A stretch of 64,000 nucleotides of DNA from Sphaerochaeta sp050178175 (GCF_050178175.1 NZ_JBFXGH010000001.1:6917-70916); one strand, 5' to 3'. Shown: positions 16,721 to 26,253, numbered from the stretch's first letter. Notes: generated from the sequence alone by a model not told the origin. Numbers and translations: made by a program.

Positions 16721-18958
16721 ATGTTTACAAAAAAACGCATCCTTCAGTTCTGCGCTGCAGCGCTGATATTCCTGCTGGCTGATTTCTGGATGTACAGCAC
16801 ACTCTCTTCTGATTTCAAATCATATGAAGCAGAACGTAATTTCAATGAAATTGAGCTCTTCGCGCAAACAGTTCCCGATGAGAGAACACCGCAGGATTTT
16901 GCTCGCTGGGTTCCAACGGTCAAAGACATCATCCCAGGGGCGAGAGCGCTCTATCTTACCTTTGACGAACAGAGCTTCAACTTTATACCTGAAAGTGGAT
17001 CTGAGACTGCAAATGCCCTGTTCCAAGCGTACCGCAGCACTCCTGAATTCCAAAAGGCCATGGAGAGTGTCTACTATCTGGAGCCAATAAAGCTTGGATC
17101 AACCTATCAAGCTGATTACAGCCTGGACCCTGATACAATCAGCGCAGATACCATTAAAAGCCAGGTATACTTTGTACCCGTTGTGGATGAGACGGGGTAT
17201 CAAATATCCGGAGCTGCAATGATCCTTGTCCCTTCCAATACTGCCACTGGATACAGCAACTTGCTCAAGACCCTGTTCATTGCCGCGGCAGTGGTATTCT
17301 TGGGTATTCTCCTTGTACTTACCTTTACCCGTGATCCATTGACGGGTTTCATGGTACTGGGATTGTTTGGCATTGTCATAGTTTTCATCGCTTACCCCTT
17401 GATGGAGGCCATCAGGCTCTCCTTCATGAAAGATGGGGTATTCAGCCTGCAGACATGGAAAGAGAGTCTCTCGCCAACCTACTTGGTGGCACTGTGGGGC
17501 TCACTTAGGCTGGGTGTACTTACAGCTACCATTTCCACGCTGGTCGGCTTCATATTTGCCTTCCTGATTGAACGGACAAGTTTCAAGAAGAAGAAATTGA
17601 TGACCACCATGGCAACCATGCCGGTCATATCCCCTCCGTTCAGCCTCTCTCTCTCCATCATCCTGTTGTTCGGAAACAACGGTCTTATCAGTAAGCAATT
17701 GCTTCACCTGAATACCTCCATTTATGGCTTGGGAGGCCTGACGATTGTACAGGTAATTGGGATGTTCCCCATCGCATTCATGACAATCAGCGGGGTATTG
17801 AGGCAGATTGATTCGACAGTGGAAGACGCCTCCCTTGACTTGAGTGCTACCAGATGGCAGACATTCAAGGAGATAACCCTCCCACTCTCCGTTCCTGGTA
17901 TCCTCTCGGCTTGGCTGTTGGTTTTCACCAATTCGCTGGCTGACTTTGCAAACCCGTTATTGCTGAGTGGTGACTACCGGGTACTCTCAACGGAAGCCTA
18001 TATGTTGGTCACCGGTCGCAGCAACCTGGGAGCTGGTTCAGCCCTCTCCTTCATCCTCTTGATGCCGACCCTAACGGCCTTCTTGGTTCAGCGAAACTGG
18101 GTTGCGAAGAAGAGTTATGTAACCGTGACAGGAAAACCTTCCACTACACTTACTGAACTCACCAACAAACCGGTCAGGGTTGCCTTGGAGACCTTCTCCT
18201 GGATTTTCCTTGGCTTCATTGCCTCTCTCTACCTGACCATTGTGGCAGGATGTTTCGTGGTCAACTGGGGTATCGACTACTCCTTCACCCTGGCAAACTG
18301 GGGAGAAGCTGTCTCTCGTGGATGGACATCCATCCGTGACACGGTAACCCTGGCGGCCATTGCAACGCCAACAGCAGGACTGTTGGCCATGCTTGCCGCA
18401 ATGTTGATAGTAAGAAAGCAATTCCCCGGGAAACGATTTCTTGAGATGTTGATCATGACCCCCTATGCCATTCCTGGTACCTTGATCGGTATCAGTTACA
18501 TCCTGGCATTCAACCGGCAACCACTCTTGCTGGTAGGAACTGGAGCGATCATTGTCATAAACTATGTAATCAGAGAACTACCTGTAGGACTGGAGAATGG
18601 CATTACTGCGCTGCACCAGATTGATCCTGCCATCGAGGAAAGCGCAGCTGATCTGGGTGCTGATGTACCTACGGTCTTCAAGACGATTGTCCTTCCCTTG
18701 ATCCGTCCGGCATTCTTATCCAGTATGTCCTACACCTTTGTACGGTCCATGACTGCTGTCAGTGCCATCATCTTCCTGATTTCGGCTCGCTGGAATCACC
18801 TGACCGTCCTGATCTTCAACTTCTCTGAGAATCTTCGTTTCGGTCTCGCCAGCGTCTTGTCAACCATCCTCATCGTCATCGTCCTCTCTGTCTGGGGTCT
18901 GATGCAGGTTGTGGTTCGTGATGACAAGCTTACCCAAAAAACTATTTCAACCCGCTAA
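16721..18958 (+). CDS. Fused double-domain ABC permease with N-terminal extracytoplasmic domain
   Basis: The 745-residue protein carries two FbpB-type permease halves, at roughly 210-470 and 490-735. Each has an EAA-like loop (VEDASLDLSATRWQTF and IEESAADLGADVPTVF). Before them is a membrane segment at about 8-27, some 160 extracytoplasmic residues and another membrane segment near 190-208. Ordinary FbpB proteins are about 500-560 residues and lack this part. The protein is the membrane channel of the ABC importer encoded here. No strong ribosome site is visible before ATG 16721. Confidence 0.85.
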   Translation: MFTKKRILQFCAAALIFLLADFWMYSTLSSDFKSYEAERNFNEIELFAQTVPDERTPQDFARWVPTVKDIIPGARALYLTFDEQSFNFIPESGSETANALFQAYRSTPEFQKAMESVYYLEPIKLGSTYQADYSLDPDTISADTIKSQVYFVPVVDETGYQISGAAMILVPSNTATGYSNLLKTLFIAAAVVFLGILLVLTFTRDPLTGFMVLGLFGIVIVFIAYPLMEAIRLSFMKDGVFSLQTWKESLSPTYLVALWGSLRLGVLTATISTLVGFIFAFLIERTSFKKKKLMTTMATMPVISPPFSLSLSIILLFGNNGLISKQLLHLNTSIYGLGGLTIVQVIGMFPIAFMTISGVLRQIDSTVEDASLDLSATRWQTFKEITLPLSVPGILSAWLLVFTNSLADFANPLLLSGDYRVLSTEAYMLVTGRSNLGAGSALSFILLMPTLTAFLVQRNWVAKKSYVTVTGKPSTTLTELTNKPVRVALETFSWIFLGFIASLYLTIVAGCFVVNWGIDYSFTLANWGEAVSRGWTSIRDTVTLAAIATPTAGLLAMLAAMLIVRKQFPGKRFLEMLIMTPYAIPGTLIGISYILAFNRQPLLLVGTGAIIVINYVIRELPVGLENGITALHQIDPAIEESAADLGADVPTVFKTIVLPLIRPAFLSSMSYTFVRSMTAVSAIIFLISARWNHLTVLIFNFSENLRFGLASVLSTILIVIVLSVWGLMQVVVRDDKLTQKTISTR

Positions 18959-18969
18959 GGTGGTGATGT

Positions 18970-20070
18970 ATGGAAAAGAAAAGCGTATCGGTAACCCTTG
19001 AGCATGTAACCAAGAAATTCAAGGATGTAAAAGGAAAGTCTGATGTCATTGCTGTCAATGATTCTCACTTCGTCATCGAACCTGGCGAGTTGGTAACCCT
19101 GCTTGGTCCATCCGGTTGTGGCAAGACCACCACGCTCAGAATGATTGCAGGGTTCGAGCTTCCCACTGAGGGTAAGATCTATATTGGGAACGAGGAAGTC
19201 ACCATGCTCCCCCCGAACAAACGGGACACCGCCACCATGTTCCAGAGCTATGGGCTCTTCCCTCATATGACGGTCTTTGACAACGTAGCCTATGGATTGA
19301 AACTCCGTAAGATTCCCCATGAGGAAATCACCAAGCGGGTGAATGAAACCCTCTCCTTGGTCGGACTTGCCGACTATGGGGACCGTGCACCTTCCAAGCT
19401 CTCTGGAGGGCAGCAACAGCGAGTTGCGCTCGCACGCAGTCTTATTGTCACCCCATCAGTGCTGTTGCTTGATGAACCTTTGTCCAACCTTGATGCATTG
19501 CTTAGAGAGCAGATGCGTGTAGAAATACGTAAAATCCAGAAGGAATTGGGCATTACCGCTGTATATGTTACCCACGACCGGGTCGAGGCCATGAGCCTCT
19601 CCGACCGTGTAGTAGTCATGAAAGATGGAATTATCCGCCAGATTGGCTCCCCAATCGATATCTATGAAAATCCTGACTCACGCTTTGTTGCTGGTTTTGT
19701 CGGCAAGGCTGCCTTCTTCCCTGTTCAGGTTAAGCGAGAGGAAGCAAACCTCTGGACCTGCCAGCTTGGAGAGAAAGAGGTTGCGGTAGAGCGTGCTGCA
19801 ACCGATGTGGAGGTAGGAACTGAAGCGGTACTTATGGCCCGTCCTGAATCACTCCGTGTTGTGGAGAAAGGAAAGGGCAAGATTGAAGGCAAGGTCAGGA
19901 TGAATGTCTATCTCGGAAACAGCATGGAAGCATTCATCAACACCTCCTTCGGAGAAGTCCTGGTACAGATTGACGACCCACATGCAAAGAAGGTTTTTGG
20001 GGAAGGAGAAGAGGTCTCAATTGACTTCACTCCCGACCGTGTCAGATTGCTTAACAAGAGTGAAGAGTAA
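18970..20070 (+). CDS. ABC transporter ATP-binding protein, Fbp/Pot type
   Basis: The 366-residue ATPase powers the importer encoded just upstream. Walker A is GPSGCGKTT (near 48), the signature is LSGGQQQR (near 143) and Walker B with D-loop is VLLLDEPLSNLD. The switch histidine is in THDRVEA, where most relatives have THDQ. A TOBE-like domain occupies about 245-366. It starts 11 bp after the permease stop with a GGTGATGT ribosome region. A long hairpin follows its stop. Confidence 0.92.
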   Translation: MEKKSVSVTLEHVTKKFKDVKGKSDVIAVNDSHFVIEPGELVTLLGPSGCGKTTTLRMIAGFELPTEGKIYIGNEEVTMLPPNKRDTATMFQSYGLFPHMTVFDNVAYGLKLRKIPHEEITKRVNETLSLVGLADYGDRAPSKLSGGQQQRVALARSLIVTPSVLLLDEPLSNLDALLREQMRVEIRKIQKELGITAVYVTHDRVEAMSLSDRVVVMKDGIIRQIGSPIDIYENPDSRFVAGFVGKAAFFPVQVKREEANLWTCQLGEKEVAVERAATDVEVGTEAVLMARPESLRVVEKGKGKIEGKVRMNVYLGNSMEAFINTSFGEVLVQIDDPHAKKVFGEGEEVSIDFTPDRVRLLNKSEE

Positions 20071-20083
20071 CTGATACTGATTG

Positions 20084-20125
20084 CAGAGAAAGAACAGGCT
20101 GTCTTTGCATCCTGTTTTTTCTCTG
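20084..20125. terminator. Long hairpin terminator between convergent genes
   Basis: CAGAGAAAGAACAGG pairs with CCTGTTTTTTCTCTG (15 bp, one G-T) around a 12-base loop. The T-run is inside the 3' arm, so it may act as a terminator for the ABC operon. It could also serve, read from the other strand, for the GH28 gene. Confidence 0.55.
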
Positions 20126-20151
20126 GGCATGATTACTGAAAGGTATAACCA

Positions 20152-21519
20152 CTACTCACGTGAAAGAACAACGTCTTCTTCAATGACATACGCTTCGGCT
20201 ACACCTTGCACCATTACATCCTGGGTTGTCAATGAAACATTGCGCAGCCTGATACCTCTTCCCTCGGGAGTAGGGAGTCCTTCATACATCTCACTTTCAC
20301 TCACCGGTTCCAAATGCTCATTTGCCATCGTGAATGTACAGCCGGAAATCACCAGATCACGGATGGGAGACTCAGGGAGCCCTACAATGAAGGCAGTACT
20401 CGATCTGATACCGGTACTTGTGCATCCTTCAATGGTGACATGCTCGATATGGGGCGTTGTAGGAGTCACCGGTTTCCTCGCTAGGGAAAAATCTTCAGCA
20501 TCCAGACTACCACAGCGGTAGTACATATTCACCGTGAGCGGACAGAGGTTGTTGTCCATCCTGATATCCTGGAAATGCAGGTCAGATATATGCCCACCCC
20601 GACCTCTTCGGGTCTTGATCCTGATACCCCTGTCGGTACCATCAAAGAAACAGGAACGAACCACCACATCATGGATACCTGCAGCGGTCTCACTACCGAT
20701 AACGGCCCCCCCATGGGCGTGTCTCACGGTACATCCCTCGACAAGGATATCACTGGTTTTCCGGTTCACGGCAACCCCATCCTTTCCGCTTCCACTCTTC
20801 AGTGCAATCCCGTCATCTCCTACGTCGATCAAGCAATTCTTGATCGTCACAAAAGAGCAAGAGTCAACATCAATCCCATCAGTGTTGGGTGCATCCGGTG
20901 GGTTCATGACAGAGAGGTCCTTGAGAATGATGTTTGTGCTGTAGAGGGGGTGAACGGTCCAGAAGGGACTGTTCTGTATGGTCAGTCCCTCAATCTTCAC
21001 ATTATTGCTTTCCCTGATCTGCAACAAGGAAGGACGAAGGAATTGACTCTGACGGCCTCCTCCACCACCACTCTGTCTCTCATAACCAGGGTTCAACTTG
21101 GCCAGTTCAGTCTCGATGGCTGAGACAGGACCGTTCTGGGTATTTCGTTTCTGTTGAGCGGTTGTCCACCACCAGGGACCACTTCCATCGATGATGCCCT
21201 TCCCACGAAAGATGAGACCATCTGATTCATTGATCAGCAAACAAGGATGCATGCAGTAACAGTTAACCCCTTCCCATCGTGAATAGAAAGGTCGGTAGAG
21301 GTTCTCGTCGGCAATGAACCGTATGGTTGCACCTGTTTCAAATTCCACCACAAGATTTGTTGCCGTGATGTGTATTGGGCCGCTCAGGTACTCTCCTGGG
21401 CCGATACGCAAGAGCCCTCCCTTTTGCAAGCTTTCAAACGCCCGTTTGAAGACTTCGCTGTTGTCAAACTGCCCGTCCCCGATGGCACCAAAGTCTGCCA
21501 GCGTATATTCCTTGTTCAT
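20152..21519 (-). CDS. Glycoside hydrolase family 28 (polygalacturonase/pectinase), cytoplasmic
   Basis: The 455-residue right-handed beta-helix protein has all four GH28 motifs: NTD (212-214), DD (235-236), HG (269-270) and R-I-K (300-302). These carry the three catalytic aspartates and the substrate-binding arginine and lysine. There is no signal peptide, so it should act inside the cell on imported oligogalacturonides, releasing galacturonate for uxaC. AGAGGTA precedes the ATG. It is divergent from the TIM-barrel isomerase gene. Confidence 0.9.
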   Translation of the reverse strand: MNKEYTLADFGAIGDGQFDNSEVFKRAFESLQKGGLLRIGPGEYLSGPIHITATNLVVEFETGATIRFIADENLYRPFYSRWEGVNCYCMHPCLLINESDGLIFRGKGIIDGSGPWWWTTAQQKRNTQNGPVSAIETELAKLNPGYERQSGGGGGRQSQFLRPSLLQIRESNNVKIEGLTIQNSPFWTVHPLYSTNIILKDLSVMNPPDAPNTDGIDVDSCSFVTIKNCLIDVGDDGIALKSGSGKDGVAVNRKTSDILVEGCTVRHAHGGAVIGSETAAGIHDVVVRSCFFDGTDRGIRIKTRRGRGGHISDLHFQDIRMDNNLCPLTVNMYYRCGSLDAEDFSLARKPVTPTTPHIEHVTIEGCTSTGIRSSTAFIVGLPESPIRDLVISGCTFTMANEHLEPVSESEMYEGLPTPEGRGIRLRNVSLTTQDVMVQGVAEAYVIEEDVVLSRE

Positions 21520-21570
21520 GCAATTACCTCTTTCTTTACTTTTATCATCCTGTCTCCTACAATACCAGCT

Positions 21571-22449
21571 ATGAAACAGTTAGGAATCAGAGCTCATGAT
21601 CTTGGTACCTTCGATACCATCAGTGACCTTGCCAGCGAGATTTCCCTCTATGGGGATTCAATCCCCATTCAGCTCGCTTTGAAAAAAGTTCTCAGGAACG
21701 CTCCTGATGCAGAAGACTACAGTGAGCAGTTCATCATCTCCGTTCGAGATGCACTCAATGCGAAAGGTGCATACGTAGGAGTTTTTGGAAGCTACATCAA
21801 TCCCGTACACCCTGACAAGGCAGCGAGGGATGCAGAGTTGCGTAAATTTGAAAACCACCTAAAATATGCCAACCTCCTTGGATGCCCTTTGGTGGGAACC
21901 GAAACCGGTTCCTTCCACCCTGGCAACTCCTACCACAGCGAGACTGCAAGTGCCAAAGTACTCGACATCTTCTACCGTAGCATAGAAAGGCTCCTTGAAG
22001 CTGCCGTAAAGTATGATGCAATCATCGGCATCGAAGCGGTAAGTAAACAGCATACCATCAGCACCATCCCAAGAATGGCAGCCTTGATGGAAAAGTTCGA
22101 CAGTCCCCACCTCAGAGTCATCTATGACCCGGCAAATCTTGTCCCATGGATCGGGATAAGCGAGGCAGATGGCAGTGTTATGGGCACTCCCTCATTTGCC
22201 GCACAGAAAGACTTCTTCTGCTCCGCCCTCGATGCATTCGGGGATAAGATTGCAGCAATCCACGTCAAGGACTACAAGCTTAACGACCAAGGCATAAAGG
22301 TCGGGGATCTTACGGTAGGGGATGGGGTTCTGGACTGGAAATTCCTTTTCGGGGAACTGAGAAGGCGAAATATCGAAGTCCCTGCCCTGCTCGAAGATCT
22401 TACGGTCTCTACCTTGAAGGAAACACTTGCATTACTCTCTACATACTGA
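21571..22449 (+). CDS. Sugar phosphate isomerase/epimerase-like TIM-barrel protein
   Basis: The 292-residue protein belongs to the AP endonuclease family 2/xylose isomerase-like TIM barrels. Visible family features are GTETGSFHP, the metal-ligand IGIEAVS strand, IYDPANL and IHVKDYK. The family contains sugar epimerases, isomerases and dehydratases. ATG 21571 has no ribosome site but lies 7 bases after a TACAAT -10 element, so a leaderless mRNA is predicted. Its position opposite GH28 suggests a uronate-related role, which is inference. Confidence 0.75.
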   Translation: MKQLGIRAHDLGTFDTISDLASEISLYGDSIPIQLALKKVLRNAPDAEDYSEQFIISVRDALNAKGAYVGVFGSYINPVHPDKAARDAELRKFENHLKYANLLGCPLVGTETGSFHPGNSYHSETASAKVLDIFYRSIERLLEAAVKYDAIIGIEAVSKQHTISTIPRMAALMEKFDSPHLRVIYDPANLVPWIGISEADGSVMGTPSFAAQKDFFCSALDAFGDKIAAIHVKDYKLNDQGIKVGDLTVGDGVLDWKFLFGELRRRNIEVPALLEDLTVSTLKETLALLSTY

Positions 22450-22508
22450 ACCATGCCAGAAGAGCCCTCAAGAGCTTTTCATGGCAGGTTTTTGTATCTT
22501 TCCGTACT

Positions 22509-23651
22509 CTACAACAAGAGCGGTTGCTCGAAGGAGACAGGCCGCTTGTTGTCGGAAAGGACCTTGGAAAGGTAGTTTGTATCCAGCTCAAGCTCTGATA
22601 CCAAGCGAAGCAGCACCTCTTCCGGTACAAGATTCTGCTCACAGAAGAGAAATACCAGCGCCTTTTCCGCAATATTTTGCGGGAGCAGGGCATTGAAGAA
22701 GATTTCTTCGTCTCTCTTCCCCCGGTAACGTTCACAGAAATTCTCATAGAGCATCGACTGCTCAATATTTCCCTTCAGCGCAGCAAGTTCATTTCTCAGT
22801 GGCTTCTCATCTCCACGGGAAGCAAGTTCTCCCAGTGGTTTGAGGTGGAAGAATGTATACTCCTTCCCGGGAAGATAGTGATGTTCATCACAACGTGCGG
22901 CATAGTTCGGCTCCAGGGTGCTATCCTTATGGGAATCCCCACCAACGATGATCAGAGGATCGAAATAGAGTGCAGGGCACTCCTTACCTTCCACCTGGTA
23001 GTATCGATAGGTATAGAATGCATCACTGATACAGTCTGGATGTTCACAATACGCAGTAAGTGGGATTACATCTGTTGCGATATCGAGCATCAACCGTGCA
23101 GTGGAATTGAACAGGTCCCGACGGAAGTTCAGGATCAAGGTAGGGAATATGAACATAACCCCACGTTCATAACTATGATTACGTACCACATAAGCAAGCC
23201 GTTCATCAAAGAAGGATGCTTCATCAATGATAAAGGTTCCCACAGTAGGATTGTCCTGAAGCACTCTCTCCAAACCAAAAGAGTCCCTGATTCTCGCAAT
23301 ATTCTCCCCACAGCTTACATATCCACTGCGGTAGCAGAGCGCATCCTCAGGATAATCGGTAAACCGGGTGCCATCGATCTCGGAACGGATGAAGAAGACT
23401 TTCCGGCGATCAACCTGCCCACTACTGGTCAGGTTTCTTACCTTCTCTCCCTTCCTCTGTGCAATGGCAGCATCCCGCCATACCCGTGCTGCAAACTCAG
23501 TCTTGCCCGAGCCCATGGGTCCTATCAGCAGAACCCTTCGCCCGGGTGAGGTAAAATCAAAATGCGAGAATGTTTCATGGACATCAAGCGTGGGAAACCC
23601 CAGACTCTTGAGGAAATCGGCACTTTCAATCTTCTGTTCAATTCGCGCCAT
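22509..23651 (-). CDS. Thymidine kinase-like protein, extended
   Basis: The 380-residue protein has a P-loop GPMGSGKTE (44-52) and Walker B IIDEASFFD (141-149). A type II thymidine kinase-like zinc/lasso region follows, including LTAYCEHPDC, an IIVGGDS strand and YAARCDEHH. Bacterial Tdk is about 200 residues, so an internal expansion and a ~100-residue C-terminal extension are unusual. It overlaps the end of deoC by 14 bp, which places it in a deoxynucleoside salvage operon. Thymidine phosphorylation is likely but not certain given the divergence. Confidence 0.7.
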   Translation of the reverse strand: MARIEQKIESADFLKSLGFPTLDVHETFSHFDFTSPGRRVLLIGPMGSGKTEFAARVWRDAAIAQRKGEKVRNLTSSGQVDRRKVFFIRSEIDGTRFTDYPEDALCYRSGYVSCGENIARIRDSFGLERVLQDNPTVGTFIIDEASFFDERLAYVVRNHSYERGVMFIFPTLILNFRRDLFNSTARLMLDIATDVIPLTAYCEHPDCISDAFYTYRYYQVEGKECPALYFDPLIIVGGDSHKDSTLEPNYAARCDEHHYLPGKEYTFFHLKPLGELASRGDEKPLRNELAALKGNIEQSMLYENFCERYRGKRDEEIFFNALLPQNIAEKALVFLFCEQNLVPEEVLLRLVSELELDTNYLSKVLSDNKRPVSFEQPLLL

Positions 23652-24303
23652 TCGACCCCTCTACAATTGCAATGCCGCTTGAGGCCCCGATTCTTGTGGC
23701 CCCTGCTTCAATCATTGCAATGGCATCCTCGTATGTACGTACTCCTCCAGAGGCTTTGACGCCCAACTCTGGCCCAACTGTCTTACGCATCAAGGCAATA
23801 TCCTTGGTTGTTGCTCCACCGGTGGAGAAACCGGTAGAAGTCTTTACAAAGTCTGCACCGCTGGCTTTTGCCAACCTACAGGCACGTACTTTTTCCTCTT
23901 CATTCAAAAGACAGGTCTCGATGATGACTTTCAGGTGTGCATTTCCACAAGCCTTCTTCACTGCAGTAATATCATCCTGTACCAAATCATCATCATGGTT
24001 CTTCAAGAACCCGATATTGATGACCATATCAACCTCTTCGGCCCCAGCTTTCACTGCTGTCTTGGCCTCAAAGGCTTTACTCTCTGTAGCCATTGCACCC
24101 AAAGGGAACCCAACCACGGTACAGACCTTTACATCGCTCTTTTCCAACAATTTTACACAGAGAGGCACCCAGCAACTGTTTACACATACTGAAGCAAAAT
24201 GATATTGGGCTGCTTCCTTGCAAAGTTTCTCTATCATAGGACGAGTCGCAGAAGCTGCGAGCAACGTGTGATCGATGTATTTGGCGACATCTTCTTGTTT
24301 CAT
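23638..24303 (-). CDS. deoC: Deoxyribose-phosphate aldolase
   Basis: The enzyme cleaves 2-deoxyribose-5-phosphate to acetaldehyde and glyceraldehyde-3-phosphate. The 221 residues include the DhnA/DeoC barrel, with YIDHTLL at the start. The Schiff-base lysine is in DFVKTSTGF and the second lysine in GVKASGGVR. ATG 24303 is preceded by GGGAGGA; an upstream in-frame start at 24321 overlaps that site. Its last 14 bp overlap the thymidine kinase-like gene. Confidence 0.94.
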   Translation of the reverse strand: MKQEDVAKYIDHTLLAASATRPMIEKLCKEAAQYHFASVCVNSCWVPLCVKLLEKSDVKVCTVVGFPLGAMATESKAFEAKTAVKAGAEEVDMVINIGFLKNHDDDLVQDDITAVKKACGNAHLKVIIETCLLNEEEKVRACRLAKASGADFVKTSTGFSTGGATTKDIALMRKTVGPELGVKASGGVRTYEDAIAMIEAGATRIGASSGIAIVEGSNGAN

Positions 24304-24418
24304 TGGTATCCTCCCTAGCATCAGGTACTACTGCTAGCTTACTCCAAAAATTATCGATGAGCAACGAGAATAGCATCCCAAGCTTGACGAAGGACCCTGC
24401 TCCCTATACCCTAGCATC

Positions 24419-25363
24419 ATGATTCTTCAAACCATCGAACAATACTATACTTGGGCTCTGATCGCCATCCTTTTACTCAATCTTGCCCAAAGAAAAATTC
24501 CGGGAACCTATAAGAAACGGTTCGCCACCATCTACTTGGCCTCCATCTTGCTTCTTTTTGAGGTAGGGGTGGTAGTCATACTCTCCAGGGACCTGAACCA
24601 CAATCTCGGTTGGTTGGTAGCCATTATCTGTGCGGGGCTTCTTTTCCTATTGAGAAAGCGAGCCCTTCCGTTCCGTTTCCACTGTGTTGAGTGTAACAAG
24701 CGACTTGATTTCAACCACATCATTGGCCATGATGACAATCTTTGTCAGGAGTGCTACTACAAGGCTCATCCTGAGGAAGCCAAGGCGGAAGAAGAAAAGA
24801 AAGAGATTGCACAACCGGAAGAGGAGGCTGAAGAGGATACACGCTACCGTGACGCGGCCTCTATTACGGACATTGACTGGGATCTGTGGGAACCCAAGGA
24901 AGTGTGTGTCATCACCTACCTGTTCAATGATGACCAAGTGCTTCTTATTGACAAGAAGACCGGCTTGGGCTCTGGACTGGTAAACGCTCCTGGCGGTCAT
25001 ATTGAAGCGACTGAAACCGCTCTTGAAGCTGCAAAGCGCGAATTTACCGAGGAGACTGGTCTTGAGGTTGATGACCTGTGCATGGTTGGCAAGCTTAACT
25101 TCCAGTTCCGTGATGGTCTTTCAGAACGCGGATATGTCTATTTTGCTCACTCCTTTAGGGGAGAACTCCAAGAAACCGATGAAGCACGCCCCTTCTGGTG
25201 CCCGGTAAGTGAAATTCCCTATGACAAGATGTGGGAGGATGATATCCACTGGCTTCCGCTTGCCATGGAAGGAAAACACTTTGAAGGTTCCTTCATCTTT
25301 GATGGACAGGTAATGGTGGACAAATTGGTCATCACCGAAGAGGACGATGAAGAAGAGCTCTGA
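24419..25363 (+). CDS. Membrane-anchored zinc-ribbon Nudix hydrolase
   Basis: The 314-residue protein combines three membrane segments (about 10-80) and a four-cysteine ribbon (CVEC and CQEC, about 88-116). An acidic linker and a C-terminal Nudix domain follow. The Nudix box is complete, GHIEATE followed by REFTEETGL, giving the G-x5-E-x7-R-E-U-x-E-E-x-G-U pattern. It resembles 8-oxo-dGTP hydrolases of the MutT family, but membrane anchoring is not usual there. The ATG lacks a ribosome site and follows a weak TACCCT -10 closely. The 3' end overlaps the next gene by 17 bp. Confidence 0.8.
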   Translation: MILQTIEQYYTWALIAILLLNLAQRKIPGTYKKRFATIYLASILLLFEVGVVVILSRDLNHNLGWLVAIICAGLLFLLRKRALPFRFHCVECNKRLDFNHIIGHDDNLCQECYYKAHPEEAKAEEEKKEIAQPEEEAEEDTRYRDAASITDIDWDLWEPKEVCVITYLFNDDQVLLIDKKTGLGSGLVNAPGGHIEATETALEAAKREFTEETGLEVDDLCMVGKLNFQFRDGLSERGYVYFAHSFRGELQETDEARPFWCPVSEIPYDKMWEDDIHWLPLAMEGKHFEGSFIFDGQVMVDKLVITEEDDEEEL

Positions 25364-26252
25364 CCTGGCTCTGGGAAGCTGGCAATTCGGTCCCAGCCAT
25401 GGGTTTTGGACCGGAAGCACCACACAAGCTTCCCGTCTTACGATCAGCGCTGCATACAAGGCAGGTATCAGGCATTTTGATACCGCCCCGGCATACGGGA
25501 ACGGTCTCGCCGAGCAACTGCTCGGTTCACTCCTTTCTGGAAAATCAGCCATCATTGATACAAAATTCATGCCCAAGCACCCAAGCTTGGTGGCTCAAGA
25601 TGTCCAGAAAAGCCTCGACCGTCTCAAGAGAACCTCGATCAATACCCTGTACCTGCACTGGCCTAGCTCTTCGCGTGACCTTAGACCCATCATGGAATCA
25701 GCAGCAGGTCTTATCGAGCAAGGGAAAGTTCTCTCTCTTGGGCTTTCCAATACCCCTCTCTCCTTGGTGCAAAGCTTGCAGGACCTTCCCATCACGTTCC
25801 TGCAAATACCTTGTTCGCTCCTGTGGACAAGGGGACTGGAAGCATATAAGGAGTATGCAGAGAAACAAGGCCTTTCCTTGGTGGGATACAGTCCCCTGGG
25901 TCTTGGCTTGCTCAGTGGCAACCATCACCATAGACCCAATGACAGCAGAGGGAATCTCTATGTCTATCAAGATAGAGCCTATCCGGTATTCATCGAGTTG
26001 CTTGAGCTGCTCTCGTTCCTTGCAAAAAAGAAAGCACTAAGCATGCCTCAACTTGCCCTGGCCTGGGCCCGAAGCCAGGATTTTACAAGCATCCTTGTTG
26101 GAGCACGTTCACCACAGCAGTTGTTCCCGCTCCTGGAAACAGAGGTGATCAGCCTTGACGAAGGAGAGAAAAGGTTGTTGGATGAAGTGGCAGGACGATT
26201 AAGTGCATGCGCTCCCCCTTCATGGGATAATCTTTTTGGACATAGGTGGTAG
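25347..26252 (+). CDS. Aldo/keto reductase
   Basis: The 301-residue (alpha/beta)8 protein has the family FDTAPAYGNG segment with the catalytic Asp and Tyr, a lysine in DTKFMP and a histidine in YLHWPS. It ends with a cofactor-binding GARSPQQ segment. The substrate cannot be predicted. It starts inside the Nudix gene (17 bp overlap) and its stop is directly followed by the YigZ start, so the three are translated as one unit. Confidence 0.85.
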   Translation: MKKSSDLALGSWQFGPSHGFWTGSTTQASRLTISAAYKAGIRHFDTAPAYGNGLAEQLLGSLLSGKSAIIDTKFMPKHPSLVAQDVQKSLDRLKRTSINTLYLHWPSSSRDLRPIMESAAGLIEQGKVLSLGLSNTPLSLVQSLQDLPITFLQIPCSLLWTRGLEAYKEYAEKQGLSLVGYSPLGLGLLSGNHHHRPNDSRGNLYVYQDRAYPVFIELLELLSFLAKKKALSMPQLALAWARSQDFTSILVGARSPQQLFPLLETEVISLDEGEKRLLDEVAGRLSACAPPSWDNLFGHRW

Positions 26253-26253
26253 G

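Noticed and set aside
22677..23549. Plus-strand open frame of 290 codons opposite the thymidine kinase-like gene
   Set aside because: The minus-strand frame has clear P-loop, Walker B and zinc motifs. The plus-strand one has none.
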